DNA of 64,000 nucleotides from Pseudomonas sp. GV085 (lineage in GTDB: Bacteria; Pseudomonadota; Gammaproteobacteria; Pseudomonadales; Pseudomonadaceae), in contig NZ_QAOV01000005.1 in assembly GCF_003050925.1 (NCBI RefSeq), forward strand, positions 124,001-188,000, given 5' to 3'. The notes below the pieces were generated by a model. The model was not told the DNA's origin and made no database searches. It saw only the letters and a program-made list of their open reading frames with translations. Within the stretch, counting starts at the first letter, position 1. Each line of letters opens with the position of its first letter. The position numbers and the translations under genes are program-made. Below are positions 54,100 to 64,000 of the stretch, one piece after another.

Positions 54100-54321
54100 T
54101 CAAGGGCAGCCATGTTCCTTGGCGGGTGCCTGGGTCTCGTATTTGTCCAGACCCTCGGGACCTGCGCGCTTGTTGAGCACCGGGTTGGTTTCGGCCTGCC
54201 AGTCAGCCTGGTAGCAGCCTTTGTCCGACTCGGACGGCGCAGGTTCCGGTGTGGCCTTCGGGTTACTCCCGCACGCCACCAGCGAACCCGCGACGATCAA
54301 CAGCGCTAACGTCTTGACCAT
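54100..54321 (-). CDS. Small lipoprotein
   Basis: A 73-residue protein with a lipobox (VAGSLVACGS, Cys at about 17) and a Pro-, Glu-rich body with two Cys near KGCYQADW and at the end (KEHGCP). I do not recognise the family; it resembles short outer-membrane lipoproteins of Pseudomonas. It starts at 54321 (MVKTLALL). It lies between pgk and mliC on the same strand and is probably co-transcribed. Confidence 0.7.
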   Translation of the reverse strand: MVKTLALLIVAGSLVACGSNPKATPEPAPSESDKGCYQADWQAETNPVLNKRAGPEGLDKYETQAPAKEHGCP

Positions 54322-54356
54322 GTAAACACTCCCTTGCCTGGTCAAACGGGCGACCC

Positions 54357-55520
54357 TCAGGCCTTGGCCCGGCTTTCCAGGACTTCAACGGCTGGCAGAA
54401 CCTTGCCTTCGACGAATTCGAGGAACGCGCCACCACCGGTAGAAATGTAGGAGATCTGCTCGGCCACGCCATACTTGTCGATGGCAGCCAGGGTATCGCC
54501 ACCGCCGGCAATGGAGAATGCCGCGCTGTCTGCGATGGCCTGGGCCAGCACTTTGGTGCCATTACCGAACTGATCGAACTCGAACACGCCGACCGGGCCG
54601 TTCCACAGGATAGTCCTGGACGACTTCAGCAGCTCGGCGAAATTCGCCGCAGTCTGCGGGCCGATGTCCAGGATCATGTCGTCGGCAGCGACGTCAGCGA
54701 TCAGCTTGACGGTCGCAGCGGCGCTTTCAGCGAACTCCTTGGCAACCACCACGTCCACTGGCAGCGGCACGCTGACCTTGGCGGCAATGGCGCGAGCGGT
54801 GTCGAGCAGGTCCGGCTCGTACAGGGATTTGCCGACCGGGTGACCGGCAGCGGCCAGGAAGGTGTTGGCAATGCCGCCGCCGACGATCAACTGGTTGCAG
54901 ATCTGGCTCAGGCTGTTCAGCACGTCGAGTTTGGTCGACACCTTGGAGCCGGCAACAATGGCCGCCATTGGCTGGGCCGGAGCGCCCAGGGCCTTGCCCA
55001 GTGCATCCAGCTCAGCAGCCAGCAACGGGCCGGCAGCGGCAACCTTGGCGAACTTGGCCACGCCGTGGGTCGAACCCTCGGCACGGTGAGCGGTGCCGAA
55101 GGCGTCCATCACGAACACATCGCACAGGGCGGCGTACTGCCGGGCCAGTTCGTCGGCGTTCTTTTTCTCGCCCTTGTTGAAGCGCACGTTTTCGAACAGC
55201 ACGATGTCGCCGGCCTTGACGTCGACGCCGCCCAGGTAGTCGGCCACCAGCGGCACTTCACGGCCCAGAGCCTCGCTCAGGTAGTCGGCGACTGGCTTGA
55301 GGCTGTTCTCGGCCGAGAACTCGCCTTCGGTCGGACGGCCAAGGTGCGAGCAGACCATCACGGCCGCGCCTTTTTCCAGGGCCAGCTTGATGGTCGGCAG
55401 CGAGGCCAGGATACGCGCATCGCTGGTGACAACACCGTCCTTGACTGGGACGTTGAGGTCTTCGCGGATCAATACGCGCTTACCTTGCAGATCGAGGTCG
55501 GACATCTTCAACACGGTCAT
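54357..55520 (-). CDS. pgk: Phosphoglycerate kinase
   Basis: Pgk (387 residues) exchanges phosphate between 1,3-bisphosphoglycerate and ADP. Seen: [21 protein letters not shown]-like region, [28 protein letters not shown], and near the end [13 protein letters not shown]. The start at 55520 (MTVLKMSDL) follows AGGAAA; an in-frame ATG at 55529 is too close to it. It is 26 bp from epd, in the operon order tkt-epd-pgk. Confidence 0.96.
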   Translation of the reverse strand: MTVLKMSDLDLQGKRVLIREDLNVPVKDGVVTSDARILASLPTIKLALEKGAAVMVCSHLGRPTEGEFSAENSLKPVADYLSEALGREVPLVADYLGGVDVKAGDIVLFENVRFNKGEKKNADELARQYAALCDVFVMDAFGTAHRAEGSTHGVAKFAKVAAAGPLLAAELDALGKALGAPAQPMAAIVAGSKVSTKLDVLNSLSQICNQLIVGGGIANTFLAAAGHPVGKSLYEPDLLDTARAIAAKVSVPLPVDVVVAKEFAESAAATVKLIADVAADDMILDIGPQTAANFAELLKSSRTILWNGPVGVFEFDQFGNGTKVLAQAIADSAAFSIAGGGDTLAAIDKYGVAEQISYISTGGGAFLEFVEGKVLPAVEVLESRAKA

Positions 55521-55546
55521 GGGTCGCATTTCCTGAGTAGCTGATC

Positions 55547-56605
55547 TTAGAGAGCAGGTTTTTTTGAAGTCGCTGTTTGCAGATAGTGCTCTGCAACGTC
55601 CAGCATTCGGTTGGCAAAACCCCATTCGTTGTCGAACCAGGCCAGGATGTTCACCAGCCGAGGGCCGGAAACGCGGGTCTGACTGGCATCGACGATCGCC
55701 GAATGTGGGTCATGGTTGAAATCACAGCTTGCGTGGGGTAGCTCGGTGTAGGCCAGCAGGCCTTTGAGCGGGCCGCTGGTGGCGGCTTCGCGCAGGATCC
55801 GGTTAACCTCGGTGGCATCGGTCGCGGTAGCGGTCTGCATCGTGATATCGAGGCAGGACACGTTGACCGTTGGCACCCGCACGGCTTTGGCCTGAATTCG
55901 TCCGGCAAGTTCCGGCAACAGGCGTTCGATGCCACGCGCCAGACCGGTGGACACCGGAATCACCGACTGGAACGCCGAACGGGTGCGGCGCAGGTCTTCG
56001 TGGTGATAGGCATCGATGACCGGCTGATCGTTCATGGCCGAGTGAATGGTAGTGATCGATACGTAATCCAGGCCAATGGCCTGATTCAGCAGGCGCAACA
56101 GCGGCACGCCGCAGTTGGTGGTGCAGGACGCGTTGGACACCAGCAGTTCGTCGCCGGTCAGGCAATCCTGATTCACGCCGTAGACGACGGTGGCGTCGAC
56201 ATCGGTCTCGCTGGCCATCGGCTGGGAAAACAGCACGCGCGGTGCGCCGGCGTCGAGGAAACGCTGGCCGTCTTCGCGAGTGTGATAAGCGCCGGAGCAC
56301 TCCAGCACCAGATCGACGTCCAGGGACGCCCAATCGATGCCTTCGGGGGTGGCACTGCGCAGGACCTTCACGCAGTCGCCATTGATATGCAGACAATCGC
56401 CGTCGACCTTCACTTCGCCGGGAAAACGCCCGTGGGTGGAGTCGAAGCGTGTCAGGTATTCGATGCTGGCCATGTCGGCCAGATCGTTGATCGCGACAAT
56501 CTCGAACCCAGCCGTCGAGCCTCGCTCGAACAACGCACGCAAGACGCAACGACCAATCCGGCCGTAGCCGTTGAGTGCAACTTTGTAGGGACGCGGTTGA
56601 GGCAT
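55547..56605 (-). CDS. epd: Erythrose-4-phosphate dehydrogenase
   Basis: Epd (352 residues) resembles GAPDH and oxidises erythrose 4-phosphate to erythronate 4-phosphate for vitamin B6 synthesis. Seen: [17 protein letters not shown] at the start, [13 protein letters not shown] with the catalytic Cys, and the C-terminal [12 protein letters not shown]. Assignment as Epd rather than GapA follows from the conserved tkt-epd-pgk-fba order; residues alone do not settle it. The start at 56605 (MPQPRPYK) is at the normal place. Confidence 0.88.
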   Translation of the reverse strand: MPQPRPYKVALNGYGRIGRCVLRALFERGSTAGFEIVAINDLADMASIEYLTRFDSTHGRFPGEVKVDGDCLHINGDCVKVLRSATPEGIDWASLDVDLVLECSGAYHTREDGQRFLDAGAPRVLFSQPMASETDVDATVVYGVNQDCLTGDELLVSNASCTTNCGVPLLRLLNQAIGLDYVSITTIHSAMNDQPVIDAYHHEDLRRTRSAFQSVIPVSTGLARGIERLLPELAGRIQAKAVRVPTVNVSCLDITMQTATATDATEVNRILREAATSGPLKGLLAYTELPHASCDFNHDPHSAIVDASQTRVSGPRLVNILAWFDNEWGFANRMLDVAEHYLQTATSKKPAL

Positions 56606-56640
56606 GGGGTTCTCGATTATGCGCAAGTACAACACAACCC

Positions 56641-56742
56641 TTGTAGGAGCGAGCTTGCTCGCGATGGACTTCAGAACAACGCGTTTATCCAGACAGCCAG
56701 CGTTATCGTTAACGACCATCGCGAGCAAGCTCGCTCCTACAG
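56641..56742. repeat. REPIN between epd and tkt
   Basis: Inverted REP pair filling the gap between the tkt stop (56778) and the epd start. Loop similar to those at 1681 and 53618. Confidence 0.87.
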
Positions 56743-56777
56743 GGGACCGCGGTGGTCGTGAAACCACCGCGTCGTGC

Positions 56778-58775
56778 TTAGTCTTCCAGCAGCTCTTCAG
56801 CCTGACCCAGGATGTTTTCCAGGGTGAAGCCGAACTCTTCGAACAAAGCCGGCGCAGGCGCCGACTCGCCGTAGGTGGTCATGCCGATCACGCGGCCTTC
56901 CAGGCCCACGTACTTGTACCAGTAGTCGGCATGGGAAGCCTCGATGGCGATACGCGCGCTGACCTGCAACGGCAGGACCGCTTGCTTATAGCCGGCATCC
57001 TGGGCATCGAACACGCTGGTGCAAGGCATGGAAACCACGCGCACCTTGCGGCCCTGCTCGGTCAGTTTGTCGAAGGCCTGTACGGCCAGACCGACTTCCG
57101 AACCGGTGGCGATCAGGATCAGCTCAGGCTCGCCTGAGCAGTCCTTCAATACGTAGCCGCCACGGCTGATGTCGGCGATCTGCAGGGCGCTGCGGGTCTG
57201 GTGCTGCAGGTTCTGACGGGAGAAGATCAGAGCCGAAGGACCGTCCTTGCGCTCCAGTGCGTACTTCCAGCTCACCGCCGATTCAACGGCATCGGCTGGA
57301 CGCCAGGTATCGAGGTTCGGCGTGCAGCGCAGGCTGGCCAGTTGCTCGATTGGCTGGTGAGTCGGGCCGTCTTCGCCCAGACCGATGGAGTCGTGGGTGT
57401 AGACATGGATCACGCGCTGCTTCATCAGGGCCGACATGCGTACCGCGTTACGGGCGTATTCCATGAACATCAGGAAGGTCGCGCCGTAAGGCACCAGGCC
57501 GCCGTGCAGGGCTACGCCGTTCATGATCGCAGTCATGCCGAATTCGCGAACGCCGTAGTACATGTAGTTGCCGCTGGCGTCTTCGGCGGTGACGCCTTTA
57601 CAACCTTTCCACAGGGTCAGGTTGGAACCGGCCAGGTCAGCCGAGCCGCCAAGGAACTCGGGCAGCAGCGGGCCGAACGCGTTCAGGGCGTTCTGGCTGG
57701 CTTTACGGCTGGCGATGGTTTCGCCCTTGGCCGCCACTTCGGCGATATAGGCATCGGCCTTCTCGGCGAAATCGGCTGGCAGGTCACCGCTCAGACGACG
57801 CACCAATTCATTGGCTTCGGTCGGGAAAGCGGCAGAGTAGGCAGCGAAACGCTGATCCCACTCGGCTTCCACGGCGCGACCGGTTTCCTTGGCGTCCCAC
57901 TCGGCGTAGATGTCGGCCGGGATTTCGAACGGGCCGTGATTCCATTTCAGCGCCGCACGGGTCAGGGCGATTTCCGCGTCACCCAGCGGGGCGCCGTGGC
58001 AATCTTCCTTGCCTTGCTTGTTCGGCGAACCGAAACCGATGGTGGTCTTGCAGCAGATAAGGGTTGGCTGCTCGCTTTTGCGTGCAGTGTCGATCGCAGT
58101 CTTGATCTCTTCCGGGTCGTGACCGTCGACATTACGGATCACTTGCCAGTTATAGGACTCAAAGCGCTTCGGCGTGTCGTCGGTGAACCAGCCTTCGACT
58201 TCGCCATCGATGGAGATGCCGTTGTCATCGTAGAAGGCGATCAGTTTGCCCAGGCCCAGGGTACCGGCAAGGGAAGCGACTTCGTGGGAAATGCCTTCCA
58301 TCATGCAGCCATCACCCAGGAATACGTAGGTGTGGTGGTCGATAATGTTGTGGCCAGGACGGTTGAACTGCGCTGCCATGACTTTTTCAGCCAGGGCAAA
58401 ACCCACGGCGTTGGCCAGGCCCTGGCCCAGTGGACCGGTGGTGGTTTCTACGCCCGGGGTGTAGCCGAGCTCCGGGTGGCCCGGGGTGCGGCTGTGCAGC
58501 TGGCGGAACTGCTTCAGGTCATCGATCGACAGGTCATAGCCGGTCAGGTGCAGCAGCGAGTAGATCAGCATCGAGCCGTGGCCGTTGGACAGTACGAAGC
58601 GGTCACGGTCGGCGAACGATGGATTGCTCGGGTTGTGTTTGAGGTAGTCGCGCCAAAGTACCTCGGCGATATCTGCCATACCCATAGGGGCACCGGGATG
58701 GCCGCTGTTGGCTTTTTGCACGGCATCCATGCTGAGGGCACGAATGGCGTTGGCACGCTCACGACGGCTAGGCAT
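56778..58775 (-). CDS. tkt: Transketolase
   Basis: Tkt (665 residues) moves two-carbon units in the pentose phosphate path with thiamine diphosphate. Seen: [20 protein letters not shown], the cofactor motif [18 protein letters not shown]...NDNGISIDG region, and [18 protein letters not shown] in the pyrimidine domain. AGGAG lies upstream of the start at 58775 ([15 protein letters not shown]). First gene of the carbon block; divergent from the ArsR-methyltransferase gene. Confidence 0.96.
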   Translation of the reverse strand: MPSRRERANAIRALSMDAVQKANSGHPGAPMGMADIAEVLWRDYLKHNPSNPSFADRDRFVLSNGHGSMLIYSLLHLTGYDLSIDDLKQFRQLHSRTPGHPELGYTPGVETTTGPLGQGLANAVGFALAEKVMAAQFNRPGHNIIDHHTYVFLGDGCMMEGISHEVASLAGTLGLGKLIAFYDDNGISIDGEVEGWFTDDTPKRFESYNWQVIRNVDGHDPEEIKTAIDTARKSEQPTLICCKTTIGFGSPNKQGKEDCHGAPLGDAEIALTRAALKWNHGPFEIPADIYAEWDAKETGRAVEAEWDQRFAAYSAAFPTEANELVRRLSGDLPADFAEKADAYIAEVAAKGETIASRKASQNALNAFGPLLPEFLGGSADLAGSNLTLWKGCKGVTAEDASGNYMYYGVREFGMTAIMNGVALHGGLVPYGATFLMFMEYARNAVRMSALMKQRVIHVYTHDSIGLGEDGPTHQPIEQLASLRCTPNLDTWRPADAVESAVSWKYALERKDGPSALIFSRQNLQHQTRSALQIADISRGGYVLKDCSGEPELILIATGSEVGLAVQAFDKLTEQGRKVRVVSMPCTSVFDAQDAGYKQAVLPLQVSARIAIEASHADYWYKYVGLEGRVIGMTTYGESAPAPALFEEFGFTLENILGQAEELLED

Positions 58776-58979
58776 CGCTGTTCTCCTGGGATTCTGAAAC
58801 AAGAGTGAGTAAATCGAAACGGAAAAAAGGCGAGCATTTTCCCTCACCGGGCCGCCTCGGGGCAATGACAGATAGTCATCTGGAGGCGTTTTTCCAATGG
58901 ATAACGACGTATTAACGTGATGAAACCTTTCTGCTCTGGCTTTGTTGACTGAACCTAACGTCAAGAAGTGCCATCTATC

Positions 58980-59009
58980 GAGCAATATCAAAACTTTTTG
59001 ATATTGCTC
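58980..59009 (+). promoter_or_regulatory. 30 bp perfect palindrome before the ArsR-methyltransferase gene
   Basis: GAGCAATATCAAAA, centre CT, TTTTGATATTGCTC: arms of 14 bp with no mismatch, ending 38 bases before ATG 59048. It is AT-rich in the middle and too short of T-run to be a terminator for tkt, which starts on the other side. It fits an operator for the ArsR-type protein downstream, controlling that gene and metK. Confidence 0.7.
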
Positions 59010-59047
59010 TTGCGATGCCTTCGGCCCGTGACTAGACTGCCGGCCCT

Positions 59048-60043
59048 ATGAATTTACGCGTGCCCTCCATTCAACATGACGATTGCGATGAGCTGGCGGC
59101 CTTGTGCAAGGCTGGCGGCGATCCCCTGCGGTTGAATGTTTTGCGCGCACTGGCCAACGACTCGTTCGGTGTGCTGGAACTGGCGCAGATCTTCGGCATC
59201 GGCCAGTCAGGCATGAGCCACCACCTCAAGGTACTGGCCCAGGCCGGCCTGGTGGCGACGCGCCGCGAAGGCAACGCGATCTTCTACCGTCGCGCCCTGC
59301 CCCACACCGAACTGCTGGGCGGCAAACTGCACGCAGCCCTGCTCGAAGAAGTGGACAACCTGACGCTGCCGACCGACGTACAGTCGCGCATCACCCAGGT
59401 CCATGGGCAACGGGCGGCCGCCAGCCAGGACTTTTTTTCACGGGTGGCGGAGAAGTTTCGCGCCCAGCAAGACTTGATCGCCGGCCTGCCGCAATACCGC
59501 GAAAGCGTGGTGGCCCTGCTCGACAAGCTGAGCTTCGACAAAGACGCCACGGCCATTGAAGTCGGCCCCGGCGATGGCGCATTCCTGCCGGAACTGGCGC
59601 GCCGCTTCGCGCAGGTCACGGCGCTGGATAACAGCAGCGCGATGCTCGAACTGGCGCGCCAGGTCTGTGAACGCGACAAACTGACTAACGTTAGCCTGCA
59701 ACTGGCCGATGCATTGAACGGCGTCAGCCTCAAGGCCGATTGCGTGGTACTGAACATGGTGCTGCACCACTTTGCCGCGCCGGCCGATGCGCTCAAGCAC
59801 ATGGCCCACTTGCTGCAACCAGGCGGTAGCCTGTTAGTGACAGAGTTATGTAGCCACAACCAGAGTTGGGCCAAGGAGGCCTGCGGTGATCTCTGGCTGG
59901 GGTTTGAACAGGACGATTTGGCCCGTTGGGCCACCGCTGCGGGACTCGCTCCCGGGGAAAGCCTCTATGTAGGCTTACGCAATGGTTTCCAGATCCAGGT
60001 CCGCCATTTTCAGCGACCGGCTGGCGACACTCACCATCGGTAA
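59048..60043 (+). CDS. ArsR-family regulator fused to a SAM-binding methyltransferase domain
   Basis: A 331-residue two-domain protein. The N-terminus (about 10-95) is an ArsR/SmtB winged helix (FGVLELAQIFGIGQSGMSHHLKVLAQAGLVATRR). The C-terminus (about 165-300) is a class I methyltransferase: IEVGPGDGAFLPELARRF, then VVLNMVLHHFAAPADAL. No Cys metal site is evident. The gene is 18 bp before metK. Its ligand may be SAM or S-adenosylhomocysteine, as in SahR-type regulators; this is inference. Confidence 0.88.
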   Translation: MNLRVPSIQHDDCDELAALCKAGGDPLRLNVLRALANDSFGVLELAQIFGIGQSGMSHHLKVLAQAGLVATRREGNAIFYRRALPHTELLGGKLHAALLEEVDNLTLPTDVQSRITQVHGQRAAASQDFFSRVAEKFRAQQDLIAGLPQYRESVVALLDKLSFDKDATAIEVGPGDGAFLPELARRFAQVTALDNSSAMLELARQVCERDKLTNVSLQLADALNGVSLKADCVVLNMVLHHFAAPADALKHMAHLLQPGGSLLVTELCSHNQSWAKEACGDLWLGFEQDDLARWATAAGLAPGESLYVGLRNGFQIQVRHFQRPAGDTHHR

Positions 60044-60061
60044 ATTCAGGAAAACATCGAG

Positions 60062-61252
<1,191 letters not shown>

Positions 61253-61271
61253 GATTTCCCCGCAACACCCG

Positions 61272-61307
61272 AAGCCCCGCACGGTTCGCGCCTTGCGGGG
61301 CTTTTTA
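61272..61307 (+). terminator. Terminator of metK
   Basis: AAGCCCCGCA, a 12-base loop, TGCGGGGCTTTTTATT: stem of 9-10 bp with a T-run, about 20 bases after the stop. Confidence 0.92.
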
Positions 61308-61335
61308 TTGCCTTGCGCTTGAGACCGTATGGCGG

Positions 61336-61432
61336 CCTTCGCGAGCAGGCTCGCTCCCACAGTTGATCTTTGGCGTGACTGATATCTGTGGGCAAGCGCA
61401 AATCCCTGTGGGAGCGAGCCTGCTCGCGAAGA
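61336..61432. repeat. REPIN
   Basis: Inverted REP pair between metK and ligB (CTTCGCGAGCAGGCTCGCTC / complement). Confidence 0.86.
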
Positions 61433-61494
61433 GGCCAGCACAGCCACCGGAAATACCCGGCAAAATACCCCCTCTCCGCGCCACCCCATACTGA

Positions 61495-63213
<1,719 letters not shown>

Positions 63214-63309
63214 CGGTCAGCCTTGCGCCCAGCGGGAACCCCAGGGGACCGCCGGGCTCCAACAAGCCGTTGCCACACCGGCCCGCTTGTCTTCTTACAT
63301 GGAGCTTTT

Positions 63310-63705
63310 ATGAAATTTCTTTCACCGCTCGTCCTGTTGGCCCTTTGCAGTGTGCTGGCCACCCCGTTGATGGCGGACGAGGAAGCGCCGGGGCTGACCG
63401 GTTGCGCGGCCAGGAAGCAAGGTATCGTCAACCAGATCGAATTGGCCAAGGTCCACGGCAACGCCGACCAGCAGGCCGGTCTGGAAAAAGCCCTGAGCGA
63501 AGTCGAGGCGAACTGCACCGACGCCTCGCTGAAGAAGGAGCGGGAAAACAAGGTGCTTGACGCCAGGCACGAGGTCAGCAAGCGTCAGGCGGACCTCGAC
63601 AAGGCCATGAGCAAAGGCGACTCTGACAAGATCAACAAGCGCAAAGACAAACTCGCCGATGCCCGCAAGGAATTGCAGGACGCACTCGATGAGCTGGATA
63701 AATAA
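63310..63705 (+). CDS. DUF1090 periplasmic protein
   Basis: A 131-residue exported protein. Signal peptide at 1-22 (LLALCSVLATPLMA), then two Cys (GCAARKQGI, ANCTDASL) and a long charged helix with a Lys/Asp heptad-like pattern (RKELQDALDELDK), which is the DUF1090 profile. The family has no confirmed function. GGAGC precedes the start. It stands alone. Confidence 0.85.
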   Translation: MKFLSPLVLLALCSVLATPLMADEEAPGLTGCAARKQGIVNQIELAKVHGNADQQAGLEKALSEVEANCTDASLKKERENKVLDARHEVSKRQADLDKAMSKGDSDKINKRKDKLADARKELQDALDELDK

Positions 63706-63747
63706 GCAAGCTCCCTCGCCACAACAGCAGACCGTCGCAGCCGAGAA

Positions 63748-64000
63748 TCAATGATCCCGAAACGCCTTATGACAAGCACTGCAAGCATCTTCGACTTTCT
63801 GCACCGACGGCCCCAGGTTACTGGCCTTGTAGGGTTGAACCTGGCTGGCGATCACCAATTCACCGGTGGCGGATTCAAGGTCACGGGCCATGGCCTGGAA
63901 GCGCGCCTGCTGCTCCCAGACATCGCTCTTGGCGCTGGTGTGATCTTCTTCGCGGACCTGCGGAAAGTGTTGCCACGGCTCACGGGACAGCGCATCGAGT
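63748..64000 (-). CDS. Cytochrome c', C-terminal part (window edge)
   Basis: The last about 83 codons of a minus-strand gene that runs past the window. Seen: VEDACSACHKAFRDH at the end, where CSACH is the c-type haem site (CxxCH) near the C-terminus, as in class II cytochromes c'. The body is helical (AKSDVWEQQARFQAMARDL). This class binds NO or CO and has a putative role in stress protection. The N-terminus and signal peptide are beyond 64000. Confidence 0.88.
   Translation of the reverse strand, partial: LDALSREPWQHFPQVREEDHTSAKSDVWEQQARFQAMARDLESATGELVIASQVQPYKASNLGPSVQKVEDACSACHKAFRDH

Overview
The window looks like a Pseudomonas chromosome of the P. fluorescens type. The proteins are closest in my memory to Pseudomonas homologues, the intergenic spaces are full of the short inverted repeat pairs (REP/REPIN) known from that group, and the gene order of the quaternary amine clusters follows that of Pseudomonas. 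This assignment comes from recognition, not from a search. No rRNA, tRNA, CRISPR array, prophage or intact insertion sequence was seen.

The first half (1 to 36.7 kb) is a nearly complete catabolic island for choline, carnitine and glycine betaine. Left to right: the end of a threonine aldolase; an SDR; the divergent glycine betaine demethylase genes gbcB and gbcA; a DnaA-box array at 4.7-5.25 kb; an aspartic protease and a GNAT enzyme; the dimethylglycine demethylase operon on the minus strand (dipeptidase, DUF5943 protein, dgcA, dgcB, etfA, etfB); a lysozyme-inhibitor-like protein, a toxin-antitoxin pair and a DUF3010 protein; the carnitine regulator cdhR facing the carnitine operon (caiX, BKACE enzyme, carnitine dehydrogenase, thioesterase, gamma-butyrobetaine hydroxylase-like dioxygenase); the regulator gbdR; serine deaminase; the choline ABC transporter cbcXWV; and betT facing betI-betB-betA. 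Carnitine is oxidised and cleaved to glycine betaine, choline is oxidised to glycine betaine by BetA and BetB, and glycine betaine is demethylated stepwise by GbcAB and DgcAB towards sarcosine, glycine and serine. SdaB then converts serine to pyruvate.

The second half (37 to 64 kb) is mostly general-purpose. It holds a TldD/TldE-like protease pair, an MFS exporter, the helicase DbpA, a HI0933-type flavoprotein, a YccS-like membrane protein, an amino-acid-type binding protein, small enzymes, a REC-PAS-GGDEF-EAL signalling protein and a PL7 alginate lyase. A minus-strand carbon-metabolism block follows (tkt, epd, pgk, two small lipoproteins, fba). The window then carries a fused ArsR-methyltransferase regulator with metK, the DNA ligase LigB, a DUF1090 protein and the end of a cytochrome c' gene.

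The most unusual non-coding structure is a tandem array of about 182 bp units at 4.7-5.25 kb. It has four perfect TTATCCACA boxes and a repeated TGATCA-T-run-GATC motif, and looks like a DnaA-binding or origin-like locus away from any replication gene. Also notable are a 30 bp perfect palindrome before the ArsR-methyltransferase gene, 21 bp direct repeats that look like operators of CdhR and GbdR, a 144 bp MITE-like inverted repeat that contains the stop codon of the MFS gene, and an orphan minus-strand terminator beside a small unknown gene.
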